A stretch of 64,000 nt of DNA from Colwellia sp. TT2012 (GTDB lineage Bacteria > Pseudomonadota > Gammaproteobacteria > Enterobacterales > Alteromonadaceae), in NCBI RefSeq assembly GCF_001440345.1, contig NZ_LJYX01000006.1:974876-1038875 (forward strand), in the 5' to 3' direction. Below the pieces are notes generated by a model. That model saw nothing but the letters and a program-made list of their open reading frames with translations. It searched no databases and was not told the origin of the DNA. This document shows, one piece after another, positions 29,271 through 39,231 of the stretch; positions within the stretch are counted from its first letter, which is position 1; each line of letters starts with the position of its first letter. A program made the translations under genes and the position numbers.

Positions 29271-30059
29271 TTAACTCTTAATGAAATCAATCACGATTTT
29301 GTTAAAGGCTAGGGTTTTTTCTGCATGTAGCCAATGTCCAGCGCCTTGAATTATTTTTGCTTTACTATGGGGAAATAAGGCCAGAATAGCCTCTCTGTGT
29401 CCAGGTAAAATATAATCTGAATTTGCCCCCTTGATAAACAATGTTTCCCCATTATAGGGTGCTTGATTGGCCATTAGTTTGTTGGCTCGCATTATTTGCG
29501 GATAGCATAAACTAATGTTACTGAGGCTGCATTTGAAAGCGAATTCACCGTGTGAATTAAGCGCTAAATTACGTAATAAAAACTGTCTAACCCCTAGATT
29601 ATCGACAAAGGGTGCAAGTTGCTCATCAGCATCTTTTCGCTTAAATACTTGCGATAATTGGATAGCTTGTAAACCTGCTATTATCTTTAAATGGTGTGGT
29701 GGGTAACTCACCGGGGCAATATCAGCTACCAGTAATTTACCAATACGCGCAGGTTGCGCTAAAGCAACTTGCATCGCTATTTTTCCGCCCATAGAATGGC
29801 CAAGCAATAGACAAGTATCAATGTTTAAATGGTCTAATAAATTGATAATGTCTTGTGCTAATTCAGAGTATTCCATGCTGTTAGCATGGAATGAATCGCC
29901 ATGATTTCTTACGTCCACACTGGTGACACAATAAGTCTTACTTAAGGGTTTTGCTACCATGTTGAGGTTTTCTAAGCTACCAAATAAACCGTGAATAAGC
30001 ACAAGGTGTTCACCCGTGCCAGTTTGCTTGTAATTCAGTATTTCGGGTTGTTTTGTCAT
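29271..30059 (-). CDS. ybfF: Alpha/beta hydrolase, YbfF-type esterase
   Basis: A 262-residue cytosolic esterase. Oxyanion motif HGLFGSLENL near residue 24; nucleophile elbow GHSMGGK near residue 94; catalytic His in GAGHWLHAEK near residue 240. YbfF of E. coli hydrolyses short acyl esters and acyl-CoAs. It is divergent from seqA, the conserved ybfF/seqA pair. Confidence 0.9.
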   Translation of the reverse strand: MTKQPEILNYKQTGTGEHLVLIHGLFGSLENLNMVAKPLSKTYCVTSVDVRNHGDSFHANSMEYSELAQDIINLLDHLNIDTCLLLGHSMGGKIAMQVALAQPARIGKLLVADIAPVSYPPHHLKIIAGLQAIQLSQVFKRKDADEQLAPFVDNLGVRQFLLRNLALNSHGEFAFKCSLSNISLCYPQIMRANKLMANQAPYNGETLFIKGANSDYILPGHREAILALFPHSKAKIIQGAGHWLHAEKTLAFNKIVIDFIKS

Positions 30060-30132
30060 GGTCTACTTAGTTTGTTTTGTCCATTATTGACAGTATTGTC
30101 ATATTTTTAACGACTATTTGCAAATAAATGAG

Positions 30133-30161
30133 TTCAACAGACTCTCATTTCACTATATAAT
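30133..30161 (+). promoter_or_regulatory. Probable seqA promoter
   Basis: TTCAAC at 30133-30138, a 17-base spacer, and a perfect TATAAT at 30156-30161. The start would be near 30168, leaving a ~26-base leader to the seqA ATG. Confidence 0.6.
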
Positions 30162-30193
30162 ATTGCCGCGAATTATTTAAGTTAAGGGTAACA

Positions 30194-30796
30194 ATGAAAA
30201 ACATCGAAATAGATGAAGAGCTTTATCAATACATCGCCACGAATACACAATATATTGGCGAAAGTGCTTCTGCCATTTTACGTCGTTTGCTAAAGTTGGA
30301 TTTAGCAAACGACGTTGCCGCCGTTACCGTTAATGAAATTTCAGATGAAATTGAAGTAAAAATTGCCCTTGAGTCTGAAAAAGCAGTAGTGCATGTTGAA
30401 ACTGTCGTAGTCAAAAATCCTGAGGCAACTAAGCGGATGAAAGCGGTGCCGGATAGTCATGAAACTGTGTTTAACTTTATTAATAAAGAAGAGTTGGCCA
30501 TGCAACGTGGTGCTGTAGGACGTTTTTTATTAATCCTCGCTGCGTTATACCGAGCTCATCCAAAACAGTTTGGGGTAGTCACCGAGATCAGTGGTCGTGA
30601 TCGCTTGTATTTTGCTAACAGTGAAAATAAATTAGCAGAAAGTGGCAGTAGCACTAAACCTCGCCAAATACCCGAAAGTCCTTTTTGGGTTATCACAAAC
30701 TCTAACACCACGCGTAAAAAAATGATGTTAACCAAAGCCTCAATTTCATTAGGTTATAGTGACCTTGATGTTGAAAAAATTCGTGAGTTACTTTAA
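30194..30796 (+). CDS. seqA: SeqA, negative modulator of replication initiation
   Basis: Binds hemimethylated GATC to sequester oriC. It has 200 residues. The N-terminal oligomerisation domain begins [15 protein letters not shown]; the C-terminal DNA-binding domain has [16 protein letters not shown] near residue 113 and [18 protein letters not shown] near the end. Its presence implies Dam methylation and fits a gammaproteobacterium. It is followed by pgm as in E. coli. Confidence 0.97.
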   Translation: MKNIEIDEELYQYIATNTQYIGESASAILRRLLKLDLANDVAAVTVNEISDEIEVKIALESEKAVVHVETVVVKNPEATKRMKAVPDSHETVFNFINKEELAMQRGAVGRFLLILAALYRAHPKQFGVVTEISGRDRLYFANSENKLAESGSSTKPRQIPESPFWVITNSNTTRKKMMLTKASISLGYSDLDVEKIRELL

Positions 30797-30849
30797 CTAA
30801 ATTGTTGAATAGACTATAACTAATAGCCATTAATCATTAAGAAACATAT

Positions 30850-32511
30850 ATGAGTGTCCATCCTTTTGCCGGTAAACCTGTTCGTCCTCAAGATAGAATT
30901 AATCTTGGTCAGCTAGTTAGTGACTACTTTTTACAAACCCCTGATGTTAGCTTAGCAGCAGAGCAAGTGAGTTTTGGTACCTCAGGTCATCGTGGCAGTG
31001 CTAGCAAACGTAGTTTCAATGAACAACATATTATGGCTATCTGTCAGGCTATTGCTGAGTATCGCCAACAACATGCTATCCATGGTCCGTTATTTTTAGG
31101 TAAAGATACTCATGCGTTATCTGAGCCGGCTTTTGCCAGTGCCATTGCCGTACTTATAGCGAATGGCGTTAATGTCGTTGTACAAAGCGACTCTTTATCA
31201 GGAAGGGGCTTTACCCCAACGCCGGTGATTTCTCGTTTAATCATTAGTCATAATAAAACACAGGCTGAACAGCTTGCTGACGGTATTATTATAACGCCTT
31301 CACATAATCCACCTAGCGATGGCGGTATTAAATATAACCCTCCTCATGGCGGCCCAGCGGAAGGTGACATCACCAAACAAATAGAACAACGTGCCAATGA
31401 ATTAATTGCCGCCGACTTAGTGGATGTTAAACGCCTTGCTTACCAAGAAGCATTAACATCACCTTTACTTGTTAAAGAAGATTTTATTAATCATTATGTT
31501 AATCAGCTTGACCAAGTTATTGATATGAAAGCTATTGCCAAAGCTGGTATCCGTATTGGCGCTGACCCTCTTGGCGGCTCTGGTATTGATTATTGGCCTG
31601 TTATTGCTAAGCGCTATCAGTTGAATATTAAGGTTGTCAATGAAGTGGTTGACGCTAGTTTTGCTTTTATGCCTCTTGATAAAGACGGTAAAATTCGTAT
31701 GGATTGCTCATCAAAATATGCTATGGCTGGCTTAATTGCCATGAAAGATGATTTTGATATCAGTGTTGGTAATGATCCAGACTTTGATCGCCATGGTATC
31801 GTCACCCCTAGTGGCGGATTAATGAACCCTAATCATTACCTCGCTGTCGCTATTCATTACTTAATGACCCATAGAAATTGGCCAAAAAGCTGTAAAATAG
31901 GTAAGACCTTAGTGTCTAGTTCACTCATTGATCGCGTTGCCAAGCAACTTGAACTACCTTTAGCAGAAGTCCCCGTTGGCTTTAAGTGGTTTGTTGATGG
32001 TTTAGCCGATGCCAGCTATGCCTTTGGCGGGGAAGAAAGCGCCGGCGCTTCTTTCTTAGCACGTGATGGTAGTACTTGGACCACAGATAAAGATGGCTTT
32101 ATCTTGGCTTTATTAGCGGCAGAAATACTCGCCGTTACCGGAAAAGATCCTTACCAATATTATCTTGAACTTGCTAAAACTTTAGGTAAACCCTGTTATG
32201 GTCGCGTTGAAGCTGTTGCCTCGCTGGAGCAAAAACGTGTATTAACCGCGCTATCAAGTGATGATGTTAAAGCCAAAACCCTTGCCGGTGATAAAATTAT
32301 CCAGGTGCTTTCCCATGCACCAGGTAATAATGCGGCCATAGGTGGCATAAAAGTGGTTACCGACAATGGTTGGTTTGCTGCCCGTCCTTCAGGTACCGAA
32401 GATATTTATAAAATCTATGCCGAAAGCTTTATTGATGATAAGCACTTGCAAGTTATTATTAGCGAAGCGCAAGCTATGGTCAGTGCTTCATTCAAAGCTG
32501 CTGGTTTGTAA
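30850..32511 (+). CDS. pgm: Phosphoglucomutase (alpha-D-glucose phosphate-specific)
   Basis: Interconverts glucose-1-phosphate and glucose-6-phosphate. It has 553 residues. The phosphoserine loop is ITPSHNPPSDGGIKYNPP near residue 150; the Mg loop is GNDPDFDRHGIV near residue 310; the sugar-binding GGEESAGASF is near residue 395; the phosphate-binding RPSGTEDIYKIYAES is near residue 515. It is co-oriented with seqA, 53 bases away. Confidence 0.97.
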   Translation: MSVHPFAGKPVRPQDRINLGQLVSDYFLQTPDVSLAAEQVSFGTSGHRGSASKRSFNEQHIMAICQAIAEYRQQHAIHGPLFLGKDTHALSEPAFASAIAVLIANGVNVVVQSDSLSGRGFTPTPVISRLIISHNKTQAEQLADGIIITPSHNPPSDGGIKYNPPHGGPAEGDITKQIEQRANELIAADLVDVKRLAYQEALTSPLLVKEDFINHYVNQLDQVIDMKAIAKAGIRIGADPLGGSGIDYWPVIAKRYQLNIKVVNEVVDASFAFMPLDKDGKIRMDCSSKYAMAGLIAMKDDFDISVGNDPDFDRHGIVTPSGGLMNPNHYLAVAIHYLMTHRNWPKSCKIGKTLVSSSLIDRVAKQLELPLAEVPVGFKWFVDGLADASYAFGGEESAGASFLARDGSTWTTDKDGFILALLAAEILAVTGKDPYQYYLELAKTLGKPCYGRVEAVASLEQKRVLTALSSDDVKAKTLAGDKIIQVLSHAPGNNAAIGGIKVVTDNGWFAARPSGTEDIYKIYAESFIDDKHLQVIISEAQAMVSASFKAAGL

Positions 32512-32526
32512 GTAACAACTATCAAA

Positions 32527-32566
32527 GAGTTATCACTAGGCTATTGCCAAGGCTAAGTGATAACTC
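32527..32566 (+). terminator. Hairpin after pgm
   Basis: A perfect 11-bp stem GAGTTATCACT/AGTGATAACTC with an 18-base loop. The T-run is poor (ATCTTTAT), so termination is only partly supported. Confidence 0.55.
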
Positions 32567-32718
32567 ATCTTTATCTTAATACCTTCCTATTGCTATTCCT
32601 TAACACCAGTGTAAAGAATATTGCTCACTTTTTGTGACTCGCATGGCAACTCATTGCCGCCATTTATTGAATGTCAGTTGACGTAAAGGTAAAGTTAAAT
32701 GAGGTTATTACTTCATAC

Positions 32719-32732
32719 TATACCTAGGTATA
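32719..32732. promoter_or_regulatory. 14-bp palindrome upstream of the bkd operon
   Basis: TATACCTAGGTATA is a perfect palindrome about 150 bases before the first bkd gene, in an otherwise AT-rich spacer. It is a candidate operator for a bkd regulator. No regulator gene is adjacent. Confidence 0.4.
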
Positions 32733-32881
32733 AATTAGCTATACTAACAAAAAATAATTAATAGTTAATAGCCATTTTCTTTAATTTACTGACCATTAAG
32801 GGTGAGTAAATCAATTTGGTATCAACTTTCGCAGACTTTAACCGCAATAGCTTGCGCGTTAGGGGACAAGAAGAGAACATT

Positions 32882-34063
32882 ATGAGCACAGAACTTTATA
32901 ATGATGGACCCGTAGTGCATAAGCCTACTTTTATCGACGGACACAGTGTTGAAATTCCTGAATTGAGAATTTTACAACAAGACGGTACAACCTACCCCAA
33001 TGCTGATTTACCAGACATTGACCAAACGTTAGCAATAAAAATTTATCATACCTTTGCCTTTCATCGGGTATTCGATGAACGCATGGTGGCATCACAGCGC
33101 CAAGGTCGTTTAAGCTTTTACATGACCGCATTGGGTGAAGAGGCTGCAAGTGTTGGTGGTGCTGCGGGATTACAACCACAAGATATGATCATGATGCAAT
33201 ATCGCGAACAAGGTGCATTAATGTTCCGCGGTTTTAGCCTTAAAAACTTCATGAATCAACTTTTCAGTAATGCCGACGATTTAGGTAAAGGTCGTCAAAT
33301 GCCTATTCATTACGGCTCAAAAGAACTGAACTGTATGACGGTATCTTCTACGCTTGCTACGCAAATCCCACAAGCAACGGGTTATGCTTATGGACAAAAG
33401 TTACAAGGTCTTGATGCAGTAACCATTTGTTACTTTGGTGAAGGCGCTGCTTCAGAAGGCGATTTTCATGCGGGCTTAAATATGGCAGCAGTACAAGAGG
33501 TGCCGGTTATCTTTTTCTGTCGAAACAATGGTTATGCAATCTCGACGCCTGCTGATGAGCAGTTTAGAGGTAACGGTATAGCCTCTCGTGGAGTTGGTTA
33601 TGGCATTAAAACCATTCGTATTGATGGTAATGATATTCTTGCTGTGCTAAAAGCCACACAAATTGCCCGTGCTTATGCGGTAAAAGAGCATAAGCCGGTA
33701 TTAATTGAAGCGATGTCTTATCGTCTTGGCGCTCACTCCACTTCGGACGATCCATCAGGTTACCGTACCAAAGAAGAAGAAGCTAAGTGGCAAGCGAATG
33801 ATCCTATTTTACGCATGAAAAACTGGTTAGTTAAACAAAATTGGTGGGATGAAGCGCAAGAAACCGCTTTATTTGAAAAACTCAGAGAAGAAATATTAGC
33901 CGCGGTAAAAGTGGCTGAGGTCATTGATAAACCGCACATAGATACCATGATAACGGATGTTTATGATGTGCCATCGGCACAGCTGCAAGCTCAATTAGAT
34001 GAGGTGAAAGCTCACATTAATAAGTATCCAGAAGCTTATCCATTTACTGCGGGGAAATTTTAA
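32882..34063 (+). CDS. bkdA1: Branched-chain 2-oxoacid dehydrogenase E1 alpha
   Basis: Thiamine-diphosphate decarboxylase subunit. It has 393 residues from ATG 32882 ([12 protein letters not shown]), which has AGAAGAGAAC upstream; a TTG at 32816 also opens the frame. The ThDP motif is [18 protein letters not shown]...NNGYAIS. The [15 protein letters not shown] loop is the one phosphorylated in the mitochondrial enzyme, and its S/D/P pattern favours BCKDH over pyruvate dehydrogenase. First gene of a three-gene operon feeding the valine/leucine/isoleucine pathways encoded 12 kb downstream. Confidence 0.93.
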   Translation: MSTELYNDGPVVHKPTFIDGHSVEIPELRILQQDGTTYPNADLPDIDQTLAIKIYHTFAFHRVFDERMVASQRQGRLSFYMTALGEEAASVGGAAGLQPQDMIMMQYREQGALMFRGFSLKNFMNQLFSNADDLGKGRQMPIHYGSKELNCMTVSSTLATQIPQATGYAYGQKLQGLDAVTICYFGEGAASEGDFHAGLNMAAVQEVPVIFFCRNNGYAISTPADEQFRGNGIASRGVGYGIKTIRIDGNDILAVLKATQIARAYAVKEHKPVLIEAMSYRLGAHSTSDDPSGYRTKEEEAKWQANDPILRMKNWLVKQNWWDEAQETALFEKLREEILAAVKVAEVIDKPHIDTMITDVYDVPSAQLQAQLDEVKAHINKYPEAYPFTAGKF

Positions 34064-34065
34064 TC

Positions 34066-35043
34066 ATGGCACAACTTAATTTATTACATGCCATTAATAG
34101 CGCGCTAGATATTGCCATGGCCGAAAATGAGCGCACGGTTTGTTTTGGTGAAGATGTTGGGCATTTTGGTGGCGTATTTCGTGCCACCAGTGGCTTACAA
34201 GAAAAATACGGCAAAGCACGTTGTTTCAATACACCGCTAGTAGAGCAGGGCATTATTGGTTTTGCTAACGGCTTAGCTGCCCAAGGCAGCGTTGCCATTG
34301 CTGAAATTCAATTTGCCGATTACATTTTTCCTGCCTTTGATCAAATTGTTAATGAAGCGGCTAAATTCCGCTACCGTACCGGTAATGAATTTAATGTTGG
34401 TAAACTCACTATTCGTACTCCATACGGTGGTGGTATTGCCGGTGGTTTATATCATAGTCAATCGCCAGAAGCTTATTTTGCTCATACACCAGGCTTAAAA
34501 GTGGTTATCCCGCGTAACCCGTATCAAGCGAAAGGTTTATTACTTGCTTCGATTCGTGATGATAACCCCGTGATATTTTTTGAGCCGAAACGTTTATATC
34601 GAGCGTCGGTTGGTGAAGTACCAGAAGAAGATTATCAGTTGCCATTAGGTAAAGCTGAAGTGGTACAAACGGGTACGGATATCACTTTACTCGCTTGGGG
34701 CGCACAAATGGAAATCATTGAAAAAGCCGCACAAATGGCCAGTAACGATGGTATTTCTTGTGAAGTGATCGATTTACGTACTATCTTGCCTTGGGATATT
34801 GAAACCATTAGCCGCTCTGTTATGAAAACCGGTCGTTTACTTATCAGTCAAGAAGCACCTTTAACCGCAGGCTTTGCCAGTGAAATTGCTGCTACCATTC
34901 AAAATGAGTGTTTCTTACACCTAGAGTCGCCTATTGCTCGTGTTTGTGGTCTAGATACGCCATACCCATTAGCGTTAGAAAAAGAGTATGTAAGCGATCA
35001 CTTAAAAGTATATGAAGCTATCAAAAAAACCGTTAATTTTTAA
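34066..35043 (+). CDS. bkdA2: Branched-chain 2-oxoacid dehydrogenase E1 beta
   Basis: Transketolase-like partner of E1 alpha. It has 325 residues. Typical motifs: [19 protein letters not shown] near residue 25, [17 protein letters not shown] near residue 53, and [11 protein letters not shown] near residue 237. Only two bases separate it from the alpha gene, so translation is probably coupled. Confidence 0.95.
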   Translation: MAQLNLLHAINSALDIAMAENERTVCFGEDVGHFGGVFRATSGLQEKYGKARCFNTPLVEQGIIGFANGLAAQGSVAIAEIQFADYIFPAFDQIVNEAAKFRYRTGNEFNVGKLTIRTPYGGGIAGGLYHSQSPEAYFAHTPGLKVVIPRNPYQAKGLLLASIRDDNPVIFFEPKRLYRASVGEVPEEDYQLPLGKAEVVQTGTDITLLAWGAQMEIIEKAAQMASNDGISCEVIDLRTILPWDIETISRSVMKTGRLLISQEAPLTAGFASEIAATIQNECFLHLESPIARVCGLDTPYPLALEKEYVSDHLKVYEAIKKTVNF

Positions 35044-35073
35044 CGATAATTCCCTATTAACAGGAAACAGCAC

Positions 35074-36327
35074 ATGAGTATTGATTTTATATTACCTGAT
35101 ATTGGCGAAGGTATCGTTGAGTGTGAACTTGTCGAGTGGTTAGTAAAAGAAGGTGAAACTATTGTTGAAGATCAGCCTATCGCTGATGTAATGACGGATA
35201 AAGCCTTAGTCCAGATTCCTGCCATGTATTCAGGTGTTGTGGAAAAACTGTATTATAAACAAGGTGAGATTGCTAAAGTGCACTCGCCACTTTTTTCTAT
35301 GATTGTTGAAGGTGAAAGTAGCAGTAATGAGGCAGAGGCAGTTACCGCTGAGCCAGAAGTCAAAGTAGCTGAGGCAAAGGCAACTGCTTTAGCTGAAACA
35401 CCAAGCCCTACGACATCAGTATCCTGCGAGCTTAGTGGTAATAACACCAATCCAGCCAAGGGTAAAGCTCTTGCAAGTCCAGCCGTTAGACGTGTTGCTC
35501 GTGAACTTGATATTAACATCCACCAAGTTACCGGCAGTGGCAAAAAAGGTCGAGTTTATAAAGATGACGTCGTAGCTCATAGTCAAAGTGGTCAAGGTCT
35601 TGTTCCAAAGGTTGTTGCCGGAGGTACTCGAGTAGAGCCTATTCGCGGTATTAAGAAAGTGATGGCAACAGCGATGCAAAATAGTGTCAGTACTATTCCA
35701 CACTTTACCTATTGTGAAGAGATTGATTTAACGGAACTCATCGCTTTACGTGGCGAGTTAAAAGAAATTTACGCCAAGCAAGATATTAAATTAACCATGA
35801 TGCCCTTCTTTATGAAGGCAATGTCATTAGCGATTAAAGAATATCCCTTGGTTAACTCAAAAGTGAATGAAGACTGTACAGAGCTTACTTACTTTGATGA
35901 TCACAATATTGGTATGGCGGTAGATTCTAAAGTTGGCCTACTTGTTCCTAATATTAAGCAGGTGCAAACTAAGTCAATATTAGAGTTAGCGAACGATATT
36001 ATGCGCTTAACAAGTGATGCTCGTAGTGGCCGTGTTGCGAGTGAAGATTTGAAAGGTGGCACTATTACCATCTCTAACATTGGTGCAATAGGTGGTACAG
36101 TAGCGACTCCTATTATTAATAAGCCGGAAGTGGCTATTGTCGCCTTGGGTAAATTACAAAAATTACCGCGCTTTAATGAGCAAGGTGAAGTAGTAGCCCG
36201 CAGTATTATGCAAGTGAGTTGGTCTGGTGATCATAGAGTGATTGATGGCGGCACGATTGCTCGTTTTTGTAATCTATGGAAATCATACCTAGAGAAACCA
36301 AGTCATATGTTAGTACATATGAGCTAA
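35074..36327 (+). CDS. bkdB: Branched-chain 2-oxoacid dehydrogenase E2 (dihydrolipoyl acyltransferase)
   Basis: The 417-residue core subunit. One N-terminal lipoyl domain carries the lipoylated lysine in MTDKALVQIPA near residue 44. It is followed by an Ala/Glu/Thr-rich linker, an E3-binding domain (ASPAVRRVARELDINI near residue 137), and a catalytic domain ending in SWSGDHRVIDGG (catalytic His). No lipoamide dehydrogenase gene follows; E3 must be supplied from elsewhere. The operon ends at a strong terminator. Confidence 0.95.
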   Translation: MSIDFILPDIGEGIVECELVEWLVKEGETIVEDQPIADVMTDKALVQIPAMYSGVVEKLYYKQGEIAKVHSPLFSMIVEGESSSNEAEAVTAEPEVKVAEAKATALAETPSPTTSVSCELSGNNTNPAKGKALASPAVRRVARELDINIHQVTGSGKKGRVYKDDVVAHSQSGQGLVPKVVAGGTRVEPIRGIKKVMATAMQNSVSTIPHFTYCEEIDLTELIALRGELKEIYAKQDIKLTMMPFFMKAMSLAIKEYPLVNSKVNEDCTELTYFDDHNIGMAVDSKVGLLVPNIKQVQTKSILELANDIMRLTSDARSGRVASEDLKGGTITISNIGAIGGTVATPIINKPEVAIVALGKLQKLPRFNEQGEVVARSIMQVSWSGDHRVIDGGTIARFCNLWKSYLEKPSHMLVHMS

Positions 36328-36371
36328 CTGCTAAAGCGCTATTTACTCTATAAAAGCTATATTAAGCTCAT

Positions 36372-36422
36372 AAAAAAGCCCCGTTATCATTGGTTAATAC
36401 CTAAAGATAACGGGGCTTTTTT
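36372..36422. terminator. Bidirectional terminator after bkdB
   Basis: AAAAAGCCCCGTTATC at 36373-36388 pairs with GATAACGGGGCTTTTT at 36406-36421. A/T runs on both sides serve bkdB and possibly the converging peptidase gene. Confidence 0.92.
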
Positions 36423-36565
36423 AATAGTTCATGTTTAGACTAATTTGCTTTATAGCAAGTCCATTAAGTGAGTTCTCGCTGAGTGGGAAGAAACTTATTG
36501 GAATTGGTATTAGATTAACCTTGCTCAGTTGAACAAGGTTAATCAGTTTAACGAGTGCTTAAGCC

Positions 36566-38437
36566 TTAAAAACCACACTGTTTACCTTGGTTTTTGTTTT
36601 TCAACCAAAGATGTAATGGTGCGAAGTAATCTAAAATCGCACTAGCATCCATTTGTTCACTACCAGTAATAACTTTGTAAGCTTGCTGCCACGGTTGGCT
36701 TGAGCCCATTTCTAGCATGGTATTAAGTGCCGCACCCGCTTCTTTAGAGTTGTAAATTGAACAGCGGTGAATCGGGTCAGTATTACCTGAAATTTCACAT
36801 AAAGCACGATGGAATTCAAATTGTTGAATGTGTGCTAAGAAATAGCGGCTATAAGGCACACCACCGGGTACGTGGTATTTAGCACCTGGATCGAATGCAT
36901 TGACATCGCGCTCGATAGGGGCTGCTACACCTTGGTACTTCTCACGTAATTCCCACCATGAGCTGTTGTAGTTTTCAGGGGTGATTTCACCGGAGTAAAC
37001 TTTCCAACGCCATTGATCAACCATTAAACCAAAGGGAATAAAGGCAATTTTATTCAGGGCTTGCTTCATTAATAAACCAATGTCTTTTGATTCATCAGGA
37101 ATGGTATCAATTAAGCCGATTTCCTTTAAGTATTTAGGGGTAACTGATAAGGCAATGGTATCGCCAATAGCTTCATGGAAACCGTCATTGGCACTGTTTT
37201 GGAAAAATACTGGTTGGTCTTTATAAGCACGTTGGTAGAAGTTATGACCTAACTCATGATGGATAACGTTAAATTCCTCACCAGTTTTTTGGATACACAT
37301 CTTGATGCGAATATCATCTTTAGCATCTAGATCCCAAGCACTGGCATGACAAGTGACATCCCTGTCGGCAGGTTTAGTAAATAATGAGCGGCTATAAAAA
37401 GTTTCTGGTAAGGCGTCAAAACCAAGGGAGGTAAAGAAGTTTTCCGCACCACGAACCATGTCTATTTCATCATAATTATGAAGGGCTAATTGTTTAGTAA
37501 TATCATAACCAGGATCGGCATCTTCAGGAGCGACTAAGTCGTAAATATTCCCCCAAGATTGCGCCCACATATTACCTAATAAATGAGCCGGAATAGGTTG
37601 GTCTTGTGGGACTTTATCGGTACCGTAAGTTTCGCCTAACTCAGTTCTCACATAACAATGTAAGTCATCATATAGAGGTTTAACTTGACCCCAAAGTCGG
37701 TCTAACTCTTTAGCAAAATCATCAGCAGGCATATCATAATTTGAACGCCACATAGCACCTAAATCTGGGTAACCAAGACCTTTAGCGCCTTCATTAGCAA
37801 GCTCTGCTTGGCGGATATAAAGGGGTTTCATTTCTGGGCTAATTTCACGCCAGCCTGACCACATCTCAAGTAGTTCATCGTAATCGCGAGAATTGGCCAT
37901 TATAGCGGTCATATCGCCTAAGCTAAGTTTTTCACCCGCCTTAGTGGTATAGCTACCTTTACTATAAATGCTGCCAAGCTTAGCGCCTATGGTGGCAAGC
38001 TCAGCTGATTTACTTGGGTCTTGTGGTGCGGGCATAACTAAGCGTTGTTTTAAAAAATTTAATTGACGGCGTTGTGTGGCATTAACGTCTACCTGATCAA
38101 AAGTAGCGGCTTTCATGGCGTATCTCACACCAGCATCGGTAGACTTTTGATCGGCATCAGCGGCTAAGGCCGCTGTGTCTTCGGTGATAAAATTGGCATA
38201 TATCCACGCGGCACGTGAACCTTCTAGGTTCAGTGTTACCATTTCTTTGGCTACACCATCTAAGAATTTTTGCGCATCTGCCGAGGTTAATGTTACTTGT
38301 GCACTGACAGAGGGCACTTTTTCTACTGAGGTTTGTTGACTTGAACCTTGATCACACGCGGTTAAAGAAGCGGCAATAATTAAAGCAAGACCGGTAAATT
38401 TAAATGTTTTTTTAATCTGTTTCATTTTTATAATCAT
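36566..38437 (-). CDS. M2-family (ACE-like) peptidyl-dipeptidase, lipoprotein
   Basis: A zinc dipeptidyl carboxypeptidase related to angiotensin-converting enzyme, 623 residues. The signal peptide ends in a lipobox (SLTAC, Cys near residue 28), predicting an envelope lipoprotein. HHELGHNFYQ near residue 390 supplies two His ligands and the catalytic Glu; HEAIGDTIALSV about 25 residues later supplies the third ligand. ATG 38437 and 38425 are both possible starts; neither has a good ribosome site. It would degrade peptides in the periplasm. The three-unit repeat array lies just upstream on the same strand. Confidence 0.92.
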   Translation of the reverse strand: MIIKMKQIKKTFKFTGLALIIAASLTACDQGSSQQTSVEKVPSVSAQVTLTSADAQKFLDGVAKEMVTLNLEGSRAAWIYANFITEDTAALAADADQKSTDAGVRYAMKAATFDQVDVNATQRRQLNFLKQRLVMPAPQDPSKSAELATIGAKLGSIYSKGSYTTKAGEKLSLGDMTAIMANSRDYDELLEMWSGWREISPEMKPLYIRQAELANEGAKGLGYPDLGAMWRSNYDMPADDFAKELDRLWGQVKPLYDDLHCYVRTELGETYGTDKVPQDQPIPAHLLGNMWAQSWGNIYDLVAPEDADPGYDITKQLALHNYDEIDMVRGAENFFTSLGFDALPETFYSRSLFTKPADRDVTCHASAWDLDAKDDIRIKMCIQKTGEEFNVIHHELGHNFYQRAYKDQPVFFQNSANDGFHEAIGDTIALSVTPKYLKEIGLIDTIPDESKDIGLLMKQALNKIAFIPFGLMVDQWRWKVYSGEITPENYNSSWWELREKYQGVAAPIERDVNAFDPGAKYHVPGGVPYSRYFLAHIQQFEFHRALCEISGNTDPIHRCSIYNSKEAGAALNTMLEMGSSQPWQQAYKVITGSEQMDASAILDYFAPLHLWLKNKNQGKQCGF

Positions 38438-38541
38438 TATTAGATCAGTTGTTAGGTGGCGCTAGTATATAAAAATGTATGCTTGATACACAGTTTATAG
38501 GGAAAATAGTTACTTCGCACTGGCAAGGTCAAATTGCGGGT

Positions 38542-38682
38542 AAAAAAAAGCTCATTCAAAGGAATGAGCAAACTACAACATGAAACAAGGTTCAAATATA
38601 AAAATAATAACTAACAAAAACATTTAGATAAAAGGAAGCCAAGCTCGGCAGGCAGGGTTTAACTCACTGCTTGCTTGAAACT
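38542..38682 (-). ncRNA. Candidate small RNA, copy A of a tandem triplet
   Basis: On the minus strand TATAAT (38694-38689) is followed by about 140 bases ending in a perfect 8-bp hairpin GCTCATTC-CTTT-GAATGAGC and eight T. The 5' part begins AGTTTCAAGCAAGCAGTGA; the middle carries GGCTTCCTTTTAT where the other copies read CTCCCTTTTAT; the 3' part is invariant. The TATAAT, the hairpin and the T-run are seen directly. Transcription is inferred. No -35 matches consensus; a conserved block upstream (TTACCCTATCTATACAGTAA) may bind an activator. Confidence 0.6.
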
Positions 38683-38814
38683 GGGTTAATTATAAATGTT
38701 ATAGCTGTGTTTTACTGTATAGATAGGGTAACGTTTTGTAACAGCATGCTGTTGTTCGCTGTAATTTAACCTTGTTACGCGATAACTTAGCACGGCTAAG
38801 GTCAAATTTAGGGC

Positions 38815-38951
38815 AAAAAAAGCTCATTCAAAGGAATGAGCAAACTACAACATGAAACAGGGTTAAAATGTAAAAATAAACAAACAAAAACAATGATATA
38901 AAAGGGAGTCAGCTCGACAGGAAAGGATTAATTCACTGCTTGCTTGAAACT
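38815..38951 (-). ncRNA. Candidate small RNA, copy B of a tandem triplet
   Basis: Same layout as copy A: TATAAT at 38963-38958, an expected start near 38951, and a terminator hairpin at 38841-38822 followed by seven T. It contains GACTCCCTTTTATATC, a C/U-rich single-stranded stretch that could pair with AAAGGGAG-type ribosome sites. No reading frame is conserved among the three copies. Confidence 0.6.
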
Positions 38952-39083
38952 GAGTTAATTATAAATGCTCTAGCTGTATTTTACTGTATAGATAGGGTAA
39001 CATTTTGTAATAGCATGCTGTTGTTCGCTGTAATTTAACCTTGTTACGGGAGAACTTAGCACGGCTAAGGTAAAATTTCGGGC

Positions 39084-39231
39084 AAAAAAAAGCTCATTCA
39101 AAGGAATGAGCAAACTACAACATGAAACAGGGTTGAAATATAAAAACAAAAACAAAAATAAACAAAAAACAATGGTATAAAAGGGAGTTAAGCTCGACAG
39201 GGGGTATTTTACTCACTGTGTGCTTGAAACT
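39084..39231 (-). ncRNA. Candidate small RNA, copy C of a tandem triplet
   Basis: First copy in the direction of transcription. TATAAT at 39243-39238, an expected start near 39231, and a terminator hairpin at 39111-39092 followed by eight T. It differs from A and B by a longer (A)CAAAAA-type spacer in the middle and a diverged region upstream of about 39288. The terminator, the CATGTTGTAGTTT block before it, and the CTCCCTTTTAT motif are kept. Confidence 0.6.

Noticed and set aside
36566..38437. The HELGH peptidase as an M3 oligopeptidase
   Set aside because: The HHELGH context, the HEAIGD third-ligand motif about 25 residues on, and the lipoprotein signal fit M2 (ACE-like) enzymes.
38970..39155. 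A 61-codon minus-strand frame across units B and C of the array
   Set aside because: It crosses a terminator hairpin, has no ribosome site, and is not kept in the other copies.
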